The notes under the pieces are model-generated. The model was not told where the DNA came from. It saw nothing but the letters and a program-made list of their open reading frames with translations, and made no database searches. Source: Ampullaceana balthica (Eukaryota; Mollusca; Gastropoda; Lymnaeidae). From it: DNA of 64,000 bases. The stretch covers positions 146,124 through 210,123 of the forward strand of contig CALYLW010000314.1 in the NCBI GenBank assembly GCA_944989445.1, written 5' to 3'. Both the position numbers and the translations under genes were made by a program. Positions within the stretch are counted from its first letter, which is position 1, and each line of letters begins with the position of its first letter. This document shows, in pieces, positions 32,801-42,650 of the stretch.

Positions 32801-33139
32801 CTAATGTATACAATTTCTTTGTTTGTAAAAAAAAATCATTTATTTATAAATAAAAAATAAAAGAATAGTAATTGGTAATGTTTTTTTGGGTGTTAATTTG
32901 GAATATGTTTTGTCTCATGGACCTGCGACCTCAGTAACTTTCTTGTGGCCTTTAAAACAAGTATCTTGTATTTTTATAAATGTGTATTTTTAGGTATATA
33001 ATCTTATGCGGCCTCTTTTATTACTGCTTACATAAATATGGCATGCAATGGTAAACATGTTCCCCACCTTTACTTCGTTTCAATTTTAATTATTTACTCA
33101 TGTTTATTAATTTTTAAAAACCATAATATAATCGACTAA

Positions 33140-33467
33140 GTGGCCGTCCATAAATGAAGCACGCTATTTTGGCTGATTTTTCACCCCCTTCCCCCCTCGT
33201 CACACGTCGTCACAAAAACTTAGACCCCTTCTTCAATAAGACGCCACAAAGCTTTGACCCCCCCCCCAATAAAAGCCGTATTTTCTGTTTGAAAATGAGC
33301 ATGTTTCAAATTAAATTTTTGCCATTTAAGAAAAGTGGAAATTTATTTAAAGTTGCGCGTTTTGACGTGACGTCACATTTCTTAAACACCCCCCCCCTCG
33401 TCACACATCGTCACAAACGTATGTCACTCCCCCCCCCAGGTGCGTGACGTCATTTATGGACGGCCCC
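33140..33467. mobile_element. Nested 328-bp MITE, PIF/Harbinger-like
   Basis: The ends GTGGCCGTCCATAAATGA and TCATTTATGGACGGCCCC are inverted repeats with one mismatch. TAA flanks both sides (33137-33139 and 33468-33470), a three-base target as in PIF/Harbinger. CCCCCTCGTCACACNTCGTC occurs twice inside. The frame covering it has no domain. Superfamily is inferred from target length only. Confidence 0.75.
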
Positions 33468-33964
33468 TAAAAAGGGCGGCAAATTGGAGACCGCCCCGGG
33501 CGGCAAAAGTTCTAGCTACGCCACTGGTTCAAATGATTTGTATGGAATGTTTTTTTTAAATCCATTTTTGTTGTTAGAAATACTCGTACATGTGCATATT
33601 TTTATGTTAGATTCTTAAAACATAAGCTATTAATCAGAAAATCAGAAAATTGAAATATTTCATTTTAGAATAATATGAAGATTCAAGAACAACCACACTT
33701 CTCCCTGACCAAATCTCTGCAAAAACCCCACAGAGGCAAAAGTCTTTATAATGTTATCATGCATTTTGTCGACTCAAAATTTAATTAGCTGAAATGATCA
33801 TCAACATCCAAATAAATAACTATACAACAGTGTGTGGGCAAATAGAACAATGCTATGTAATATTTTAACGTAAATAATCCGAAGATTATTAAGACAAAGA
33901 GTGGGAGAAGGCAAACAAATGATAATTGTGGATAGAGAAATATGGAGCGGAAGACCAACACATA

Positions 33965-33967
<3 letters not shown>

Positions 33968-34010
<43 letters not shown>

Positions 34011-34011
34011 A

Positions 34012-34056
<45 letters not shown>

Positions 34057-34211
34057 GAGAGAGAGAGAGAGGAGGAGGGGAGTGAAAGATCTACTTGCTA
34101 CACATCAGATCGCCCTTGTATGAACCACGTGTATCTTACAGGCTGACATGCAGAGAAAGAGTGAGAGAGAGAGAGAGTGAGAGAGAGAGAGTGAGTGAGA
34201 GAGAGAGAGAG

Positions 34212-34250
<39 letters not shown>
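33968..34250. repeat. (GA)n tracts with a duplicated 60-bp block
   Basis: Two long GA arrays (33968-34078, 34154-34250) are each followed by the same block, GTGAAAGATCTACTTGCTAC and on to GTATCTTACAGGCTGACAT. So the (GA)n-plus-block unit was duplicated in tandem. Frames reading Glu-Arg repeats are artefacts. Confidence 0.9.
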
Positions 34251-34253
<3 letters not shown>

Positions 34254-34559
34254 GAGGTGAAAGATCTACTTGCTACACATCAGATCGCCCTTTGTATGAA
34301 CCACGTGTATCTTACAGGCTGACATACACAACACATGTTTGTTTACATGGAGGGGAGGCAATCAATTCTCCATATACCATCTAAGTCCTCGCGTAACCCC
34401 GTTCACTGAGCCTCAGTGTTGTACTCCAGGGATCCTCAACATGTGATGGCGTGTATGAGAGTCATTGTATGTGTGAGTGAGTGAGTGACTATCATCGACC
34501 ATAAACCTTCAAACTTTATTCTTCGATATCGATTCTTATTTTGCTTCATTATAGGATGA

Positions 34560-35005
34560 CTAGGTTGTGCTGGGGCGCCGTGGCGCCTGCGGCGTCCACT
34601 TTTTTTTAGGGCACCTACGGTGCCCACCGTTTTCAAACCCCAACTAACTTGTCCTTTTATGATAAATACGTAATATTAAACTTCCTGAAATGTACACAAT
34701 GTATTTTATAATAGGGATTGAAGGGCGCCTAAGGCGCCCACTTTTGTTTTTGGTCAAAAGCCCAAGTAACTTATTCTTGTATGATAAATACGAAATATTA
34801 AACTTCCTGAAATGTACACAAAGTATTTTATAATTAACAATCCTCAAATCCTCTTTTTACATCGTTCCCTTTTCCAAAATTAAAATAGGAGCTAAAACAA
34901 TGAAGTCATATAATGATTTTTAAGTCTATATTTTCAATTTTTAAAAAAAAGCAGAGTGATGTCCCATCGCGTTACGGAATGAGTGAGTCAGTCAGTGATA
35001 ATTGA
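34560..35005 (-). mobile_element. Non-autonomous Helitron H3 (GGCGCC family), minus strand
   Basis: On the minus strand it ends with palindromes of GGCGCC type close to CTAG, with A as the plus-strand base outside (34559). The interior has two modules containing AACTNANTTNTNCTTTTATGATAAATACG and GGGCGCCTAAGGCGCCC. The motif GGGACATCACTCTGC marks the 5' part, shared with 57380-57395 and 57870-57885. The 5' start (TCAATTATCACTGAC on minus) is tentative. Confidence 0.6.
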
Positions 35006-35269
35006 GGGTGTTTATATTAGCAATGAAAGAACTTTGCAGAAATCTTACCATTTATAATGCTAAAGAGTTCAAATTAAAATAAAAATATAACTCGTAAAAT
35101 AAAAAAACCCATTAACCAGCAACAATAAAATGTCATTACCAGCTTGTTGTAATTGGAAATGATTTCTGTAACACTATAAAAACAATTATCATCCAAATTA
35201 ATTTGTAAAAACTAACATGTATAATGGAATCTCTGGGTTAAAGCGAGTGCGCAGAGTTTAGCCTAAGGC

Positions 35270-35480
35270 CAAAGGGTGCAGCGCAATGAACTTTCAAGAG
35301 CAATGAACTCTGTGGTGCAATAAACTTTCTCGTGCAATTAAACTTCTCAGTGATGTAATTTACTCTGTAATGTAATGAACTGTGTGAATTAATGCACTGT
35401 TTAGATATAATGAACTTTGATATGCAATGAATTTTATAGTGTAATTAACTGTGATGTTTAATGAACTCTCATTATAATCA
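35270..35480. repeat. Degenerate repeat of GCAATGAACTTT type
   Basis: About ten diverged units of 20-25 bp with the core AATGAACTYT. Unit boundaries are blurred. No coding frame. Confidence 0.6.
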
Positions 35481-36863
35481 CATTGGCCAATACACGTTCA
35501 TTGTTCATTCTATTGGGTAAACACTGAGTGATTTCCTTATAGCGGTAATGTGAAGAAAAAGTTGCGACATATCTGTAGTTAGAAGAATTCGCAAAATGTC
35601 TTAGATGTGATACTCATATTTTGAAGGAAAGTGAGAAGAGCCTTTCGCAACCGGAAATGCCTGGATCCGAAATGTACATGTTCGTATTTTTCCTAATGTA
35701 AGCAATACAAATTTATCAAAGAGCAGGATTGGGATATTTGTCCTAAATAACCAGTCTAATGCAAGCAAACGTTTGACAAATTTTATGAATGTGTCTAAAT
35801 TTGTCTATATGTGTTGAAATGTGTCTTTTTGTGCATAAATGTGTTTATCAGTATCTTATTGTGTCTACATTGGGCTGAAATAAGTTTAACTTTAAATGTG
35901 TCCTATTTTGTGTCTACATGTGCCGAAATGTGTCGAAGTTTATGTATGTGTGACCTAAAAACTTTCCTCCCGCCTCCCACTTTCAAATGTATTTTCGTTT
36001 TCATAATTTTATCCCGTCTAAAATGAAACAAACGTGTTAATTCCATTTACTGCAAAGATCACTAGATAACCATTCATAACCACGATAATTTACTAGCTAA
36101 CCCCGATTATTAACTAACTAACCACGATTATTAACTTGCTAACCACGATAATTCACCTTTGTCCATAAAGGGTCCAATTACATACATTAGATGTGGTATT
36201 TTTTATTTAGTGGAATTTTTCTTTTCTAAAAGCTTGTGGAGATTCAATATGTTAGGTTTGTAAAATACACATTTTAAAAGATAATATCGCTTTTACACAA
36301 TTGAGCCCCTTTTATAAGACGACATATTATTTAGTAAAGATATTGTAGATATTGCTGTCGGTTAGTGCTTAAAATTATCATGTATTAATTGCATATCGAT
36401 CGATTTTCCCCATACTTCAAGGGTTCTGAACTTTTGTAAATAGGGCCATATTCCTTGAAATAAAAGTATGTGGGGGCTGGAATAAGATAATACACAAAAG
36501 TGACATACGTCGAGAATGAGTTACAGGCTTTTGAAATATATCATTGGTTTTTGAAAGTTGCAGCAAGACAATATGTTGATGGAAATTTGTAAATGTGAAC
36601 CGAACTGAAGAGTGATATTTTGCGTGGAAAATGGGGAACACAATTATAAGGAATATAGAGACTTTAAAAAATAAAATATTCCAGCCTTTGAATTTAGTAG
36701 GAATTGATGACTAATGTAAAAGTTACTGAATAAAGATGTGGTGTTTATACTACGTACCTTACAATAAATAAAATAAGTTGAAATATAACTAGAGCCAAAT
36801 AGTGGTAAGAAAATAATCCTGGTTTAAAAACTATTAAAAAATTTTAAGTGCACCGAAACAATT
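35481..36863. other. No recognisable gene; low-complexity patches
   Basis: 35785-35955 is a diverged array of ATGTGTCTA-like words. 36075-36150 has three copies of CTAACCACGATTATTAACT. The rest is AT-rich and carries no recognisable gene or element end. Confidence 0.5.
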
Positions 36864-38690
36864 TTATCTTATCTTATCTTATCTGTTTATATACGCTCCT
36901 TCTATACAGAAGATTATTGCGTCCTACGCTTATCTATGGTTTGTGTTTAGTCCTGCATTTTTATTAGAGATTTAAATGTTGATAAAGTGTTGGTTTTCCT
37001 GGATTCTTCAGGCAACCCATACCACGCCCGAATTCCGGACGAGAAGAAGGAAAACTTGTATGTGTTTGTTCTTGCATACGGAATAAGAAAGGTGTTTTTA
37101 TCCTTATGTCTATCTGAGGGTTGTATTAAGTTATCTTTGTGTTGTATTTCTAAATTAGAATTAATTGCTTTATGTATGATTACTACTTTGCTCTTGGTTC
37201 TTCTATCCTCTAGTGTTTCAAGGTTTAATGATTTAACTAATGGTGTTATTCTTGTCAGTTTCGAATATTCTCCAGTAATGAATCTGGCAGCTCTTTTTTG
37301 AATTTGTTCTAGTTTATCAATGTTTTCTTTGGTGGATGGGTCCCATACAGAAGATGCATATTCTAGTACAGGTCTCACCAAAGTGAGGTAGCATTTTAGT
37401 TTTATATCTCTATTACATTTGTTAAAGTTCCTTTTTATAAAGCCTAAGGTTTTGTTTGATTTTTTAATAACTTCATTGACATGGGGATTCCATGATAGTT
37501 TCTCATTTATGAAGACTCCTAAGTATTTTGCATCTTTAGTTTGGGTCAGTTCTTTTCCATGAATGTAATATTTTGAATTTATTTGTTTCTTTTTCTTTGT
37601 TACTTTTAACAGTTGACACTTTTCTGGGTGGAAAGACATACTCCAGTTAGTTTCCCATTTTATCAATTCATCTAAGTCTTTTTGTAAAATTTTGCTATCT
37701 TGATCTGATTTAATTGTTCTATAGATTGTACAATCAACAGCAAATAACCTAACTTTTGTACCTGTTGAGATGTTGTTGGGTAAATCATTTATATAAATTA
37801 AAAAGAGTAAAGGACCTAGCACAGTTCCTTGTGGAACTCCTGAGTTAACCTTTATTGGTGCAGATTTAGATCCATCAATTATTACAGTTTGCTCCCTGCC
37901 CAAAAGGAAGTCTTGGATCCAGTGATGTAAGGAACCCGAGATTCCAAAGTAGTTAAGTTTTTTAAGTAAACTAAGGTGGTGAACTTTGTCAAATGCTTTT
38001 GAGAAGTCTAGTAATATTGTATCTATTTGATCATTTTTGTCCAAGCCTTTTGATAGTTCATCTATTAAACCTATTAATTGTGTTTCACATGATCTGTTTT
38101 TTCTAAAGCCGTGTTGATGTGGGCATAGGGCATTATATTTGTCAAGGTGGTTAACTATTCTACTATATATTATGTGTTCTAGTAATTTACAGGTGATACT
38201 AGTAAGTGATACAGGCCTGTAATTACCAGGGTCTGATTTATCCCCTTTCTTAAAGAGTGGAGTTACGTTAGCTAATTTCCAATCCTGGGGCACTTTACCC
38301 TGGTTTAGAGAGGCTTGAAAGAGAACTACAAGGATTGGGGACAGTTCATTGCTTAGTTCTTTTAATAATCTTGCAGGCAAATCATCTGGGCCAGTAGCTT
38401 TTTTGTTTATTTTTAAGTTTTTTAGGAGTGAATGTATACCTATCTCATCTACAGTTATGTTACCTATTTCCTCCATTTTATTTAAATTTATTAAAACTTC
38501 CTTGTCGCCTGAGGCAGAAAAAGATGATGCAAAATATGTGTTAAGGATATTAGCTTTAGTTTCATTATCATTATAGGTTTTATTATTTGAGCCTTTTAGT
38601 GTGGCTATTCCTGAAGGTTCCATTTTTTTAGATTTGATAAAGGACCATAAGTTTAAGTTGGCAATATTATAGGTTTGTGTTACTAGTTTT
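36864..38690 (-). mobile_element. 5'-truncated CR1/Jockey-like LINE
   Basis: The body encodes reverse transcriptase on the minus strand and ends with a short 3' UTR and a (GATAA)n tail (plus-strand TTATC repeats at 36864-36884). The reading frame runs in from about 38690, where it is cut off, so the apurinic endonuclease domain is missing. The same 3' end occurs at 28104-28181, and a similar one ends the SINE at 49851-50128. Confidence 0.88.
36947..38623 (-). CDS. LINE reverse transcriptase with a damaged catalytic motif
   Basis: An uninterrupted 558-residue frame. ATG at 38623 is internal; the same frame is open upstream to about 38690. Recognisable parts: KATGPDDLPARLLKEL (76-91), VPQDWKLANVTPLFKKGDK (111-129), YRPVSLTSI (135-143), HGFRKNRSCETQL (171-183), motif A LLDFSKAFD (D206), and SGVPQGTVLGPLLFLIYIND (261-280). 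Motif C should read FADD but reads FAVD: V296, codon 37736-37738, replaces a catalytic Asp by one base change. The thumb region and C-terminal tail follow. It looks intact but should be inactive as an enzyme. Confidence 0.92.
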   Translation of the reverse strand: MEPSGIATLKGSNNKTYNDNETKANILNTYFASSFSASGDKEVLINLNKMEEIGNITVDEIGIHSLLKNLKINKKATGPDDLPARLLKELSNELSPILVVLFQASLNQGKVPQDWKLANVTPLFKKGDKSDPGNYRPVSLTSITCKLLEHIIYSRIVNHLDKYNALCPHQHGFRKNRSCETQLIGLIDELSKGLDKNDQIDTILLDFSKAFDKVHHLSLLKKLNYFGISGSLHHWIQDFLLGREQTVIIDGSKSAPIKVNSGVPQGTVLGPLLFLIYINDLPNNISTGTKVRLFAVDCTIYRTIKSDQDSKILQKDLDELIKWETNWSMSFHPEKCQLLKVTKKKKQINSKYYIHGKELTQTKDAKYLGVFINEKLSWNPHVNEVIKKSNKTLGFIKRNFNKCNRDIKLKCYLTLVRPVLEYASSVWDPSTKENIDKLEQIQKRAARFITGEYSKLTRITPLVKSLNLETLEDRRTKSKVVIIHKAINSNLEIQHKDNLIQPSDRHKDKNTFLIPYARTNTYKFSFFSSGIRAWYGLPEESRKTNTLSTFKSLIKMQD

Positions 38691-38930
38691 TACTTAAGCA
38701 ATTTTGTCATCATAAGTCAAAGAATTTCGTACACATAAAAAAAATAACTTTAAGGCTTTTTAAATCCAAGTTGGTAAACAATAAAAGGTAATCCAAGTTT
38801 AGCATCATTTTCTGTCATCGTATTTTGTAGTAAACAAAAAGCACATTACATCATACAGAACAAGAAGGCGAATCTAAATATCCCCGCAAGTGCCATACTA
38901 CGATTGACTGAGCTGGTCCTAAATTTAAAC
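38691..38930. other. Spacer between LINE and Penelope-like element
   Basis: About 240 bp of AT-rich sequence between two truncated retroelements in opposite orientations. No feature was recognised. Confidence 0.5.
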
Positions 38931-38934
38931 TCGT

Positions 38935-40425
38935 TTGAGTTCAACGGACAGTTTCCTTTAAAATCAAATTAGTGGAGTTGCTATGGGAACAAAAATGGAA
39001 CCTAGTTATACATGTATATTTATGGGCCATTTGGAACACCTATGGAGTGAAAATTATAAAGGTACTTCTCCAGAGTACTACAAGAGATGCATTGACGATT
39101 GCATTGGAATAACAAAAATGGGCATGCAATAATTACAAAGTTTTATTGACTTCGATAGTCATTTCCATTCTTTGATCAAATTTACTTCAACTAGCCATAG
39201 GAGTGCTGTTAATTGTTTTGGACATAAAAATAAAATTGAAAGAAAACAAAATATCCCCATCCAGCTATTACAAAGTCTACAGACAGCCATAGTTTTCTTA
39301 TGTATACATTGTCCCATCCTCAATTTTGCAAGAACTCTATTCCATTTTCGCAACAATTGGCACTTAAAAGACTCTGTAGTGATGAGGCAGACTATTTGGA
39401 GAAAACTAATGAAATGCTGGATTTTTTTCGAAGGAGGTCATACCCTGAACCAGTTTTAACATCCGCTGTCAATCGAATTAAGGGCATGATCAGACAGAAC
39501 ACTTTTAAATCATATCTTTCTGATCAATGTGATCGATCCAAATTTATTTTAACTTTTCATCCCCATAATTTTATAGCCCGCCAGGTGATTCTCAAAAACC
39601 GACCAATCCTCATGGCTGACCCTGTAACGCAGCAGGTCTTCAAAAAACCTCCTCTTTTTGCTTTCCGGAGGGATAGAAGTCTCAAAGATATACTTGTAAG
39701 TAGTCACCTTCCCACAATGAAAGCACATATTGGAACAAAAGGTTTAAACCGTAACCGTTGCAATACTTTTCCATATGTGATTAAAATGGACAACATTTTT
39801 TTCCCTCTTGAAAAATTCAAAAAGATGTATTCTCTTGGACAAGTCGCAACGTGATTTATGTAATTCTTTGCAAGAGGTGCAATAAAATTTACGTGGGTGA
39901 GACAGGTCGTCGTCTTGGAGATCGTTTTAGAGAACACCTGTTTAATATAAATAAACAGGCTCAATGTCCTGTGTCTAAACATTTTAACAGTGTTGACCAT
40001 AACGGAATTTCAAATATTGCATTAACTGGTATTTTATATGCGAGCAATACCCATGATAGGATCCGCATGGAAAATAGATTTATAAAACGATTTGGTACGT
40101 TGGCTCCATCTGGAATTAACCAAATTCAAATTTTACCTAACTGTAGAATCTTTTCCCCGTTGTGGTTTTCACTGTAACTTTAGATACATCCTCTTTCTCT
40201 TATATCCTGTGTCATTGTTTGTTGTTTTTTCCTTTCTTTTTATTTTACATAACTATTTTATGCTTTGATATGTTTTTAGAATTTAAATATCATTTTATTA
40301 CTTCTGTAAGTACGTAATTTATGTTTATTGTACTGATGAAGGCATTAGCCGAAACGTTTACTGCCGTGTTAGTTTAATAATAAAGATCAAATGTATTGTT
40401 TTCATTACACAATTTGTTTGGGAAT
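38935..40425 (+). mobile_element. 5'-truncated Penelope-like element
   Basis: It retains the C-terminal part of reverse transcriptase, the linker and a GIY-YIG nuclease in plus orientation. After the coding region comes CTGATGAAGGCATTAGCCGAAACG (40334-40357), a complementary-armed motif common at the 3' ends of such elements. The 5' part of RT is missing. It lies head-to-head with the minus-strand LINE. Confidence 0.88.
38960..40177 (+). pseudogene. Penelope-like RT/GIY-YIG polyprotein, broken
   Basis: Segments: GVAMGTKMEPSYTC and MGHLEHLWSENY (about 38970-39060), then a catalytic-site-like RCIDDCIGIT (about 39090-39115). A stop follows near 39130, then FIDFDSHFHSLIKFTSTSH. After a frame change at about 39300-39320 come LALKRLCSDEADYLEK and FRRRSYPEPVLTSAV. 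A further frame change near 39830-39850 leads to the GIY-YIG domain: VIYVILCKRCNKIYVGETGRR, the Arg in GDRFREHL, and the Glu in RMENRFIKRFGT. The last frame (39851-40177) is intact. The three-way break means no active product. Confidence 0.85.
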
Positions 40426-40429
40426 TTTG

Positions 40430-40995
40430 TATTTCACATTACATCAGTTTGTCTTATAAATACAATGTCCTAGTTAAATAACAAAATCCGTGTGCCAATG
40501 AATTATTTAAGATGACCAGCAGGCCAGCTAAAACTTTAAAGCACGTCGTATTTTCCCACTGGTCGGTCATTGCCATATATTCACCTCCATTGCACTGGTC
40601 TTTTATGTGTGAACAGAACATGACCGGTCCCATTCTGACAGAGACATAAAATAAGAAATAACAAACAGGTGACAAGTGCTGCCAGCTCATCTATCATCAA
40701 ACAGACGGGACAACCTCACGAAACCATCACTACTTGCAAGCACGCTATCAGACCAAGTGCTCTGATCTTCAGGCACCGCAACTCTATGCTATTACGTAAA
40801 CATTTGATGTGGACTCATTTCGTCTCTGTCAACTCAAGTACCAAAAGGTACAGATGTCCGATGTAAATTCAAATAATATTTAAATTGTAACTGCATCATA
40901 AGGACAGGAGCCAGAGCGGTTGGCTCATGTTGTTTCGTTTATCGCAAACTCCCTCACTACCACCCCCACACGTGAAAAACGCGATTCACTAACAT
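40430..40995. other. No recognisable gene
   Basis: Unique sequence with small frames on both strands. None resembles a known family. Confidence 0.45.
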
Positions 40996-40999
40996 CCTG

Positions 41000-41290
41000 T
41001 GATGTAGACTAATTGGATTATTACCTTCTGACATTCAGTGCTTTAAGATAGATGAATTATTACCTTCTGACATTCAGTGCTTTAAGATAGATGAATTATT
41101 ACCTTCTGACATTCAGTGCTTTAAGATAGATGAATTATTACCTTCTGACATTCAGTGCTTTAAGATAGATCAATTATTACCTTCTGACATTCAGTGCTTT
41201 AAGATAGATCAATTATTACCTTCTGACATTCAGTGCTTTAAGATAGATGAATTATTACCTTCTGACATTCAGTGCTTTAAGATAGATGGA
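41000..41290. repeat. 39-bp minisatellite, about 7 units
   Basis: The unit is ATTATTACCTTCTGACATTC plus AGTGCTTTAAGATAGATGA with G/C alternation near the end. Units are nearly identical. Confidence 0.92.
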
Positions 41291-41294
41291 TTAT

Positions 41295-42650
41295 AATCCG
41301 ATAACGCCCACTTAGTTATCTAACCTAAATAGATCGATACCCCTAATTTACCCACCCCCCTTCCACCCCACCGGTCAACTAAACCCCGCCTACAGTGCAA
41401 TTCATTTCTTAGTTTGTAAACATAACTGTAGAATTTACACCAGATTTCACTTTTAACGCACTTGATCTGAAAAAAATGATGCGTAAGATTTTATTTCAAA
41501 AAGATGGGACCATGAAAGTTAAATTAATTGCCCATAAACTTAAAACTTCCTGGAATTCCAGCTCTTTGTTTAAATACCTCAAAGCCTGGTTTATTTTTTA
41601 TCCTTGATGGCTCTCTGAGTTGGGCTGAAAATATTCTAGTAGAAAATGTTGTGGGTGGTTTTTAATGAAGAGCCATCGCTGAAGTAGATTGTTTTTGTAG
41701 TTATTTATATATGTATTAGTTCTGAATTTGTTTTAGAGGGTTGATACATTCCGAAATGTAACGGAAAAGTGGGGGGGGGGCGTCAAGCCAAATAATGTCC
41801 CTGATGTAACAGTAAATGATATATGGTTGGTAGGAACATGCGTATTACACAAACACACGATTATTTGATCGTTTCCAACTGAACGCAGAGTAATAGTTCG
41901 GATAGACCAACAGCTCCCCTTGATAGCTCAGATATCACTACCATCAGGCGCTTAATCACTTCATTGCGTAGGTAAAACTATACATGCAGTCGTAAAAATA
42001 TGATATTCACAAACTTAATTATATTTATTTAATAAAATAAATTTAATTTAATGTTTTATTTTTAGATATTGAATGTATTTAAAGACCAGAAGACCAGATG
42101 ACCAGATGACCAGAAGACCAGATGACCAGATGACCTATTCAATATTCCAACGTTCCAGATACCAACTCTTCCCAAGGCAGACTTCTGTCTCGTGACCACG
42201 CCTCTTATCGGTCCATTATACGGTGACCTCGGTTGGCTTAAATTACTCTAAAACATTTGTCTAGATCGAATCTCAGCCATGTTTTCTTTCCCGCCAAGAT
42301 ATCTCGGTAGCCTGCACCGGTTTGAACCGCTAATCGTTCGTCCCGAGTGAAGTGAGACAGTACACAGCCATGTCTGTCCCTATCAAATAAATAAGAGGAT
42401 GGGTTCGAGAGTTTGATGCGAGTTCGTCAAGGTCATGACTCCGGGTTCACCAAATCGTTTTGTGGTCGTAAAATTTAACATCAATTTTTTTAAATCTCGC
42501 TTTAAAGACATTTTCAAGCCACTTTTCCCCGTTTTGCCGTACATTTTTCTAACTTAGACGAGATTTTGTTTAAGGACGTGCCAAGTGGGGTTATGCCATA
42601 TTTTTGCACTGAAAATGCCCACTACAACCTGTGTTGGAAATTTAAAATTA
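41295..42650. other. No recognisable gene
   Basis: Includes a C-rich patch (41350-41385), a short AGACCAGATGACC repeat (42083-42135) and unique DNA. No protein family or RNA gene was recognised. Confidence 0.45.

Larger units (their letters stand above)
30987..33526 (+). mobile_element. hAT DNA transposon hAT-2 with nested insertions
   Basis: The termini are CAGTGGCGTAGCTAG and CTAGCTACGCCACTG (perfect for 15 bp), with further inverted similarity around GACCGCCCCGGGCGGC. The 8-bp flanks GTTCAAAT (30979-30986 and 33527-33534) are identical, the hAT hallmark. Length is 2540 bp including two nested elements (32639-32800 and 33140-33467). The transposase is broken. Confidence 0.95.

Noticed and set aside
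33901..34146. Glu/Arg-rich protein
   Set aside because: Translation of (GA)n microsatellite.
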